Of a stretch of 64,000 nucleotides of DNA, positions 57,352 to 64,000 are shown one piece after another. The translations under genes were made by a program, and so were the position numbers. The stretch comes from Arachnia propionica (GTDB lineage Bacteria > Actinomycetota > Actinomycetes > Propionibacteriales > Propionibacteriaceae), in contig NZ_CP146373.1 of NCBI RefSeq assembly GCF_037055325.1, positions 62,001 to 126,000 on the forward strand, written 5' to 3'. How positions within the stretch are numbered: position 1 is the stretch's first letter; each line of letters opens with the position of its first letter. The notes under the pieces are model-generated. The model did no database searches and had not been told where the DNA came from. It worked only from the letters and a program-made list of their open reading frames with translations.

Positions 57352-60221
57352 GCGTAGAAGACCAAGCCGGTGTTGAGAGGCGCCGGAGCCCCTTGCTGAT
57401 CTCGACTCTGATCTTGGGTCTTCTCGTTCTGCTGGTAGTGCTGGTGGCTCGGTTCTACACGGATTACCTGTGGTTCAGCAGCGTATCCGCTTCGACGGTG
57501 TTTACCACCCAGCTGGCCGCCCGGGTGGGGTTATTCCTGGGGTTCGGGCTGCTCATGGGAGGCGGGGTGTTCGGCTCCCTTGCGCTGGCCTATCGGCTAC
57601 GCCCCCCGGTGCGGCGTGCGAATTTGGATTCCGAGTTGCTGCTCCAGCTGCGTGACAACCTGGACCGGCGCTCCCGGATCCTCATGTTGCTGCCTTCGAT
57701 CGTGGCTGGTCTGCTGGGTGGTGGAGTCGCCGCTGGTCAGATGCAGGTCTTCCTGGCATGGGTTCGCTCCACCGATTTCGGTACCCCCGACGCCGTTTTC
57801 GGGTTGGATGCGTCTTTCTACGTGTTCCAGCTGCCGTGGTGGCGGTTCGTGCTGAACTACGTGAGTTTCATGGTGGTGGTCTGCCTCATTGGAGCTCTTC
57901 TGGTGCATTTCCTCACCGGTGCCATGAATTCCAGGGCCTTCCGGAAGTCGGGGAATCTCAAAGGGGCCGGCAAGGCAGCTCAACGGCAGGTATCCCTTCT
58001 GCTCGGGGTCACGTTGCTGTTGTACGGGATCGCATCTTTCCTTGACCGATACGGTTACTTGACCACTCAGAACAACCTGTTCACGGGTGTCAACTATACG
58101 GATGCGACCTCTCGAGTCCCGGCCAGTCTGATTGTCGCCGCGATCGCGGCGATCTGCGCGCTGCTGTGTTTCTACAACGCGTGGCGGGTGAGGTGGAGCG
58201 TGCCTGGTATCGCAGTGGGTCTGCTGGTGATCTCCGCGATGATCCTCACCGCTGTCTATCCGTGGGCTGTTCGTAGTTTCGTGGTCAAACCCAACGAACC
58301 CGACCTGGAACGTCCCTGGATAGCCAACAACATCGAGGCGACGAGAAAGGCTTTCGGAATCGAATCGGTTCAAATCACGGACTACGAGGCTGTGGACAGT
58401 GTGAGCGCGGGGCAGTTGCGTGCCGACGCAGCCGCGCTGCCGGCAATCCGGTTGATGGACCCGGCCATCATCGCACCAACCTTCGAACAGCTTCAGCAAG
58501 TACGCGGCTATTACCGGTTCCCTTCCACCCTCGACGTTGATCGCTACAACGTGGAGGGCCGGGAAACGGACTCCGTCGTGGCCGCTCGTGAACTTGACCT
58601 GAACGCCGTCGAGGCGGGAAACACCTGGAACAACATGCACACGGTCTACACCCACGGCTATGGCTTGGTGGCGGCCTATGGCAACCGTCGTGAATCGAAT
58701 GGAGAACCCACCTACTTCTCAGGGGGGATCCCGACCGAAGGCCTGATCAAACAGGAGCAGCCCCGCATCTATTTCGGTGAGGAATCCAAGCACTGGGTGA
58801 TTGCCGGTGCTCCCGAAGGGGCGGAACCGGTGGAGCTCGACACCCCCGGTGGCGGGCAGGAGCACACCGAGACCAAGTACACCTACCAAGGAAGCGGTGG
58901 CGTTCCTGTCGGTAATTTCCTGAACAAGGCCGCTTTTGCTGTGCGTTTCGGGGACATCAACCTGCTGCTCTCCGAGAGGGTCAACTCAAATTCGCGTTTG
59001 CTGTTCAACCGGGTCCCGGTGGACCGGGTCAAGGAGGTGGCGCCGTTCCTGACGGTTGACTCTGATCCCTACCCGACCGTGGTCAATGGACGCATCGTCT
59101 GGATCATTGATGCCTACACCACCACCGCCGACTACCCGAACTCGACCCGTGTCGACTGGACCCAGGCCACCAAGGACACCCGCACAAGTGGTGATCGCAC
59201 GTCTTCTGGTACGCAGGTCAACTACGTCCGCAACTCGGTCAAGGCCACGGTGGATGCCTACGATGGCACCGTCACCCTCTACGGCTGGGACGAATCAGAC
59301 CCGATCCTCCAGACCTGGTCGAAGGTCTATCCGGGGCTCATCACCCCGAAATCCGAAATCAGCCCTGAACTGATGGCGCACCTGCGGTATCCGCAGGACC
59401 TTTTCAAGGTACAGCGTCAGATGCTGGGCCTCTATCACACCACCAACCCGTACACCTTCTTCCAGCAGTCGGACATCTGGGAGGTTCCCTCTGACCCTGT
59501 CAAAGGCGGTGAGAGCGGAATCAAGGAACCCCCTTATTTCTTGACCATCAAGTGGCCGGGCGAGGAGCAGGCGCACTACTCCAACACGACGGTCTTCGTT
59601 CCACGGGGGCGCGAGAACCTTTCGGTCTACATGGCGGTGAATGCGGATGCGACCAGCCCGAACTATGGACAGCTGCGGGCGCTCAAGCTCTCGGATGCCA
59701 AACAGATTCCGGGACCGGGGCAGACCTTCAACGCGATCTCGACGAACGAGGCCGTGGCGGAACGGCTGCTCCCTTTCAATCGTCAGGGCAACACGAGCGC
59801 CATCTACGGGAACCTGCTCACCATCCCGGTGGGCGGCGGCCTGATGTATGTCCAGCCGATCTACACCCAAACCAGCACCACCAGCGGTGGTTACCCTGCG
59901 CTGCGTTTCGTTGTGGCGCGTTTCGGCGAGCACGTCGGGATCGGTGACACCCTGAAGGCAGCCCTCGACCAGGTGTTCCAGGGCGATGCAGGAGCTGAGA
60001 CGGGTGAAAAGCCTGTGGAGGGTTCCACGAACGGACAGCAGCCTCCACCGACTTCTGAGGCGGAGGCCAAGGAACAGGCAAAGGTGCTGTTGAAGGAGGG
60101 CGTGGCCCTGTTTGTGGAGGCTGACCAGGCTCTGAAAGCCGGTGACCTCGCCACCTATCAGCAGAAGACCAACGAGGCGAAGGTCAAGACGGAACGGGCA
60201 CTTGCCCTGCTCAACGAATGA
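57348..60221 (+). CDS. UPF0182-family large membrane protein
   Basis: 957 residues with seven hydrophobic helices in the first 310 (for example ISTLILGLLVLLVVLVARFY and LIVAAIAAICALLCFY) and a large extracytoplasmic domain of about 550 residues, followed by a Pro/Glu-rich linker and a helical tail (about 900-955). Family-typical segments are FYVFQLPWWRFVLNY, RPWIANNIEATRKAF and TPKSEISPELMAHLRYPQDLFKVQR. The function is not known; it is conserved in actinobacteria and cyanobacteria. Last gene of the coupled trio. Confidence 0.92.
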   Translation: MSVEDQAGVERRRSPLLISTLILGLLVLLVVLVARFYTDYLWFSSVSASTVFTTQLAARVGLFLGFGLLMGGGVFGSLALAYRLRPPVRRANLDSELLLQLRDNLDRRSRILMLLPSIVAGLLGGGVAAGQMQVFLAWVRSTDFGTPDAVFGLDASFYVFQLPWWRFVLNYVSFMVVVCLIGALLVHFLTGAMNSRAFRKSGNLKGAGKAAQRQVSLLLGVTLLLYGIASFLDRYGYLTTQNNLFTGVNYTDATSRVPASLIVAAIAAICALLCFYNAWRVRWSVPGIAVGLLVISAMILTAVYPWAVRSFVVKPNEPDLERPWIANNIEATRKAFGIESVQITDYEAVDSVSAGQLRADAAALPAIRLMDPAIIAPTFEQLQQVRGYYRFPSTLDVDRYNVEGRETDSVVAARELDLNAVEAGNTWNNMHTVYTHGYGLVAAYGNRRESNGEPTYFSGGIPTEGLIKQEQPRIYFGEESKHWVIAGAPEGAEPVELDTPGGGQEHTETKYTYQGSGGVPVGNFLNKAAFAVRFGDINLLLSERVNSNSRLLFNRVPVDRVKEVAPFLTVDSDPYPTVVNGRIVWIIDAYTTTADYPNSTRVDWTQATKDTRTSGDRTSSGTQVNYVRNSVKATVDAYDGTVTLYGWDESDPILQTWSKVYPGLITPKSEISPELMAHLRYPQDLFKVQRQMLGLYHTTNPYTFFQQSDIWEVPSDPVKGGESGIKEPPYFLTIKWPGEEQAHYSNTTVFVPRGRENLSVYMAVNADATSPNYGQLRALKLSDAKQIPGPGQTFNAISTNEAVAERLLPFNRQGNTSAIYGNLLTIPVGGGLMYVQPIYTQTSTTSGGYPALRFVVARFGEHVGIGDTLKAALDQVFQGDAGAETGEKPVEGSTNGQQPPPTSEAEAKEQAKVLLKEGVALFVEADQALKAGDLATYQQKTNEAKVKTERALALLNE

Positions 60222-61524
60222 GCGTGGCTTGGATGCCGGCGGCCTGTAAGCCGGGTTCAAGAAACGTGGCCGGGCCGCCGATCGCGATGGTGACGTCCTC
60301 GGGACAGATGTTCGCATGCCAAGCGGTGTTGACCTGGTCCGCCGTGGTACTCGCCAACGCGGTGTGGTACTGATCAATGAAGCGCGGATCAAGATCTGCC
60401 GCTATCAGGGCTGCGGCTTGGGTCGTGACGTCAGCTGCTGTCTCGTATTGCAGTGGAGAGGCCTGCACCAGGTACTGGGCAGCATCCCTGACTTCGCCAT
60501 CGGTGAAGGGGCTGGGGGACAGGAGCGCTTCCAGGATGCGAGCGGTGGCGTCGGCGGCCGAGTTGTTGTTCAGGGATGTTGCCAGCATGAGGGAACCTCC
60601 CGTGCGGCGTGCCGACACCCCACCTGAAACGCCGTAGGTGTAGCCGAGACGCTCACGAAGTTCCAGGTTCAGGCGGCTGGCGAATGCTCCACACATGATG
60701 TGTCCGCCCAGTTTGAGGGCCGCCCAGTCGGGGTCCTGGCGGCCCGGGGTGGGGACGAATGCCTGCACCACGGTCTGGGCTGCTTGTGGGAGATCGACCA
60801 CAACGATTCCGGGCCGGCCCGGGATTCCTTGGGGAGGCGGCGCTGGGGTTCTCTTACCTCGCCAGTTTTCCAGAGGAGCCGTCAGTTTCTCTGTGTCCAG
60901 GCCTTTCAGATCGCCTGCAAGGATCAACGTTGAGCCCTCGGGAACCCAGGTGTGTTCATGCCACTCCCGGGCTGCTTCGCGGGTAATCGCCTTCAGGGTC
61001 TCGGGGGAGCCGGCGAGGGGACGTCCTTCGCGTTGTTCCAGACCGAACAACGAAGCGTTCAGGGTCTCCCTGGTGACAGCCGTGGGGGAGGCCTTCCTGG
61101 TCCTCCAATCTGCAATCTGGGTCTCGATGTGGTGGGTCAGGTCGGGTTCTTCGAAGGCTGGTTCCCTTACCACGGAAGCAAACAGTTCGAGTGCTTGTGG
61201 TAAGCGGCGTGCTGGGGCACTCAGTCCCAGCTGGGTGTATCCCCAAGTGGATTTCCCGAGCAGCGCAGCTCCTTGTAGTTCGAGCTGTTCCACGATGTCC
61301 GGCAGGGTGATGGTGGCTTCGTCGCAGGAGTGCAGAACGACGGTGGCAACGCCTTCCTTGTCCCGTGGCTCGGCTTCCAGAGGGCTGGGAAGTACCAACT
61401 CCACAGAAGCGAGGGCCTGACCTGGAAGGTCGATGAACGCAAGCTCCAGTCCCGAGTCGAGGGAGGAACGCAGCAGTGTGGGGAAGCGCCATGGACGTGG
61501 CTTTACTATGGCGGGACGGATCAC
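60211..61524 (-). CDS. M16-family protein lacking the zinc motif (partner subunit)
   Basis: 437 residues of the insulinase/pitrilysin fold. The position that would hold HXXEH instead reads VVLHSCDEATITL with no metal-binding pair, so this is an inactive member. The C-terminal substrate-handling RLNLELRERLGYTYGVSGGV segment is kept. Such inactive members pair with an active one, as in mitochondrial processing peptidase. Its ATG overlaps the stop of the active gene, consistent with a heterodimer. Its 3' end overlaps the UPF0182 gene by 11 bases. Confidence 0.85.
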   Translation of the reverse strand: MIRPAIVKPRPWRFPTLLRSSLDSGLELAFIDLPGQALASVELVLPSPLEAEPRDKEGVATVVLHSCDEATITLPDIVEQLELQGAALLGKSTWGYTQLGLSAPARRLPQALELFASVVREPAFEEPDLTHHIETQIADWRTRKASPTAVTRETLNASLFGLEQREGRPLAGSPETLKAITREAAREWHEHTWVPEGSTLILAGDLKGLDTEKLTAPLENWRGKRTPAPPPQGIPGRPGIVVVDLPQAAQTVVQAFVPTPGRQDPDWAALKLGGHIMCGAFASRLNLELRERLGYTYGVSGGVSARRTGGSLMLATSLNNNSAADATARILEALLSPSPFTDGEVRDAAQYLVQASPLQYETAADVTTQAAALIAADLDPRFIDQYHTALASTTADQVNTAWHANICPEDVTIAIGGPATFLEPGLQAAGIQATLIR

Positions 61525-62789
61525 AATGTGCCTTTCGGCAGATAGTGCAGCTGGCTGGATGATGGGCGGTGGCTGAGTGCCTTGATCACGTCGTTGGAAG
61601 TAATGGTCGCGAGATCGGCCAATCGGCTGTTGATCAGCGCCGGGTCACCCAGGGTTGTCCACGTGTCGGCGGTGGCTTCCGCGCGGTCCTCGACGGTGGC
61701 GAGCTCGAGGAGCCAGCTACGTTCGTACTGGGCCTTCGCTCGCTCCAGTTCCTGCTCAGATGGTGCCTCCATATCGGCCAGTTCTTTCAGGATCGCCTCG
61801 GCCAGATCCCGGGTGTCCACGCCATCCGCTGGCCTTGCGCTCACGGAAGCGATGGAGGGCGAGCGGAGATGACCCAACAACGTACCGTGCACTTCGTGGG
61901 CAAGCCTTTGTTCCCTGACCAGTCGGCGATGGAGACGTGATGCGCGCCCCTCGGAGAGCACAGACAATCCCAGTTCCAAGGCAACGAGATCGGGGGCATC
62001 CGCCGCCGGGGCCTGCCACGAGCAGTACAGCAGGGAATGGGGAACCTCGCTGGTGACGACGATGTTCCCGCCCGGCAGCGTGGGTTCCGTGATGGCATTC
62101 CGAGGTGGTGGGGAGAGATCCTCAAGGTCGCCGAAATGTCGTTCGACAAAAGTGATGGCTTCATCCGGGTCACATGCTCCGCAGATCACTAGTTTCGCAT
62201 GTGAGGGGCGATACCACCTCGAGTGGAAAGCCGTCACCTCGGCCAGGCTTGCCGCCGCCAAGTCCTCCATGGATCCTATTGGTAGGTGCCCGTAGGGATG
62301 TTCGGGGCTGAAGTGTTGCCCCACCAGTTTCATCAACAAATCCCCGTAGGGCCGGTTGTCGTAGCGCTGACGCTTCTCCTGGGTGACCACGTCACGCTGG
62401 GCATCGAGGTTTTCTTGGGTCACTGCGAGGCTGCGAAGACGATCCGCCTCCAGCCACAGCACCATCTCTAGAGCTCCTGCCGGCACGCATTCGTGGTAGA
62501 CCGTGCGATCGGTGGATGTGAAAGCATTGACATTGCCGCCGGCGGCCTCGATTACCGACATGTGTTCTCCGGGCGCCACTCTGGAGGAGCCTTGGAACAT
62601 CAGATGCTCGAAAAGGTGGGCGAAGCCTGTGCGTCCTGGGGTTTCGTCAACGGAACCCACCTGGAAACTGAGATTAACCGCCACGGCAGGAGCATGGGGA
62701 TCGGGCAGCAGCGCGAGTTCAAGCCCATTTCCCAGCCGGTATCTGATAACGGTGAATCCGGACGATGTGGGACATCGGGTATCGGTCAC
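61521..62789 (-). CDS. M16-family zinc metallopeptidase (active subunit)
   Basis: 422 residues with the inverted zinc motif HLFEH at residues 58-62 (FAHLFEHLMFQGSS) and the distal Glu in the region DAQRDVVTQEKRQRYDN, all expected for activity. No signal peptide is seen, so it is probably cytoplasmic. It opens three bases after DUF3040 and overlaps the partner gene downstream. The substrate is unknown; peptide processing for maturation or signal-peptide turnover is possible. Confidence 0.93.
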   Translation of the reverse strand: MTDTRCPTSSGFTVIRYRLGNGLELALLPDPHAPAVAVNLSFQVGSVDETPGRTGFAHLFEHLMFQGSSRVAPGEHMSVIEAAGGNVNAFTSTDRTVYHECVPAGALEMVLWLEADRLRSLAVTQENLDAQRDVVTQEKRQRYDNRPYGDLLMKLVGQHFSPEHPYGHLPIGSMEDLAAASLAEVTAFHSRWYRPSHAKLVICGACDPDEAITFVERHFGDLEDLSPPPRNAITEPTLPGGNIVVTSEVPHSLLYCSWQAPAADAPDLVALELGLSVLSEGRASRLHRRLVREQRLAHEVHGTLLGHLRSPSIASVSARPADGVDTRDLAEAILKELADMEAPSEQELERAKAQYERSWLLELATVEDRAEATADTWTTLGDPALINSRLADLATITSNDVIKALSHRPSSSQLHYLPKGTL

Positions 62790-62792
62790 GAC

Positions 62793-63179
62793 TCAGAGAT
62801 CGCCGCCCTGCTGACGTTTGCGCCAGCGTTCTTCCAACTTGTTCATGAAGTCTGCTCCTGAGGTGGAAGGATGGGTGGACCTGCTGGAAGGACGTGCCGT
62901 TTCCGCCTGGTTCTCGACCCTGGACCAGGCGCTGATTCCGGTGATCGCTGCGATGAGCATCATGACGAAGCCGATGATGGAGATGATGGGCTGAAATTGG
63001 ACTCCGAGGACCAGAGCGGCCAGACCGGCGACGAAGACCACTCCTGCGCATGCCGCGCGACGGCGCTGGATGCGGAACTGCGGGGTGCCCCTCAGGGTGT
63101 CCGCGAACTTTGGGTCATCGGCGAGCAGCGATGCCTCAAGCTGGTCCAGGCGCTTCTGCTCCTGCTCAGACAAAGCCAT
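62793..63179 (-). CDS. DUF3040 membrane protein
   Basis: A 128-residue protein beginning MALSEQEQKRLDQLEASLLADDP, the standard DUF3040 opening, with two hydrophobic helices (about 50-90, ACAGVVFVAGLAALVLG and PIISIIGFVMMLIAAITG) and a basic C-terminal tail. Start ATG 63179; the frame is open 10 codons further. In many actinobacteria this gene lies near mraZ and the MoxR-DUF58-transglutaminase set; here the transglutaminase gene is beside it, 76 bases away. Confidence 0.88.
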   Translation of the reverse strand: MALSEQEQKRLDQLEASLLADDPKFADTLRGTPQFRIQRRRAACAGVVFVAGLAALVLGVQFQPIISIIGFVMMLIAAITGISAWSRVENQAETARPSSRSTHPSTSGADFMNKLEERWRKRQQGGDL

Positions 63180-63255
63180 CGTGGTCTCCTGTCCTAGTTC
63201 TTCGGGCACCCCGTCCTTGTCATTGTAGGTGCCTTGTCGGATGGGTGAGAAAAGG

Positions 63256-64000
63256 CTATCGCGAATCGCGGTCGCGGCGGCCGCTGAAGATGTTCTTCGA
63301 CCGCCACAAGGACCTGGGAAGCAGAAAAGCCAGCAGACGTCTCGGGGTCGGGACGTTGCTTCGGAGCTCGTGAATCAGGAGTTTCACACGTTCTGAAAGC
63401 TGATCCGTTGGTGGAGTTTCGCGGGCGAACTGACTGCGCTGCACGACCTCGGCGACTTCGAGTAGATGAGCCGCCGTCGCATTCGGAAGATCCTGTTCCA
63501 TGGCCTTGGCCACTTCGACCGGGGAACCATGCAGGAACTCTTGGCCGAGGTCCCTATAAGAAGCCGCCAGTTCACGCCAGGCTGCAGCGGCAGCCGCCAC
63601 CGGGGATTGCCTGCCACGCAGACGCCAAGCACGTAGGGAAAGTCTCGTCACGGCGGGGGAAGCCAGCAACAGGAGCACAGGAAATATCCAGAGCAGCCAA
63701 GTCCAGTTTGTGGAACTGCCCTTGGGTGTTTGCGTGGGGGAGGACGGGGGAGACGCTGTTGCTTCAGTGGGCTTGGGTTCGGGGGAGACAGTCTGTGTGC
63801 TCGGCGAGGTACTGGGGGCAGAGGACGGTGGTGTTGGTGGGGAGTTCTCCCCTGTGACGGAGGAGCCGATGGACTTGGTTGGTTCAAATGGCATCCATCC
63901 CAGGCCTTCGAAGTATAGCTCGGGCCAAGCGTGCATGTTGTCGGTGGTCACCTTGTATCCGTCCCCATCTTGGGTTCCGCCTGTGAACCCGACCGCGACG
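63256..64000 (-). CDS. TgpA-like transglutaminase-domain membrane protein, C-terminal part
   Basis: The frame runs off the window end; the visible 247 codons begin VAVGFTGGTQDGDG. The transglutaminase core ends with TTDNMHAWPELYFEGLGWMPFEPT, which holds the catalytic His and the Trp-Pro-Glu that follow it; the active Cys lies outside the window. A Pro/Ser/Thr-rich linker, one helix (WLLWIFPVLLLLASPAV) and a helical DUF4129-like cytoplasmic tail complete it. The internal GTG at 63951 is not the start. A peptidoglycan or surface role is likely but not shown. Confidence 0.9.
   Translation of the reverse strand, partial: VAVGFTGGTQDGDGYKVTTDNMHAWPELYFEGLGWMPFEPTKSIGSSVTGENSPPTPPSSAPSTSPSTQTVSPEPKPTEATASPPSSPTQTPKGSSTNWTWLLWIFPVLLLLASPAVTRLSLRAWRLRGRQSPVAAAAAAWRELAASYRDLGQEFLHGSPVEVAKAMEQDLPNATAAHLLEVAEVVQRSQFARETPPTDQLSERVKLLIHELRSNVPTPRRLLAFLLPRSLWRSKNIFSGRRDRDSR

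Overview
The window is high-GC and densely coded, with many GTG/TTG starts and ATGA/GTGA gene overlaps. The gene set is actinobacterial and fits the Propionibacteriaceae best: pafB-pafC-tatA-tatC-helY, lexA facing a small SOS gene, nrdR-nrdJ (B12-dependent ribonucleotide reductase), paired sigA/sigB, a PPA1309-family gene, UPF0182 and DUF3040. The exact species cannot be told from the sequence alone. No rRNA, tRNA, CRISPR array or intact insertion sequence was seen.

Layout. 1-9.9 kb: 3' part of a tandem FKBP isomerase, gluQ (minus), pafBC, tatAC, a lipid kinase, helicase helY, hisF and a HIT protein. 10-15 kb: lexA, three LexA-type operators and a divergent 109-residue membrane protein, then nrdR-nrdJ. 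15.2-21.4 kb: an eroded stretch with a broken tetR-like regulator, an intact palindromic operator, a frameshifted amidohydrolase, an intact glycosyltransferase, intact thrE, a frameshifted vapC remnant, an intact methyltransferase, an orphan 3' piece of a second thrE, and an aroB remnant directly after aroK. 21.4-23 kb: aroK and aroD (minus).

23.2-29.9 kb: a seven-gene respiratory nitrite ammonification module. It has nrfH and nrfA, a TPR protein, ccdA, resB, ccsA and a thioredoxin-like tlpA/resA. The NrfA has CXXCH rather than CXXCK at the catalytic heme, so the single standard System II synthase in the same operon should be enough to mature it.

30-43 kb: ilvD, a small DedA-like membrane protein, a YbjN/TY-Chap-like protein, a flavin split-barrel protein, a universal stress protein, hrpA, tesB, sigB, sigA and a membrane protein. 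43-54 kb: an aspartate/aromatic aminotransferase, a recC-recB-recD operon (minus) and a UvrD2-type helicase. 54-64 kb: a zincin-like protein, a PDZ-Lon protein, PPA1309, UPF0182, and a minus-strand run of a TgpA-like transglutaminase (cut by the window end), DUF3040 and two M16 peptidases.

DNA damage handling is strongly represented: PafBC, LexA with its operators, RecBCD, UvrD2 and NrdJ. The least-described item is the small SOS-controlled membrane protein at 10978-11307. The most informative evolutionary signal is the chain of five broken genes between 15.2 and 21.4 kb.
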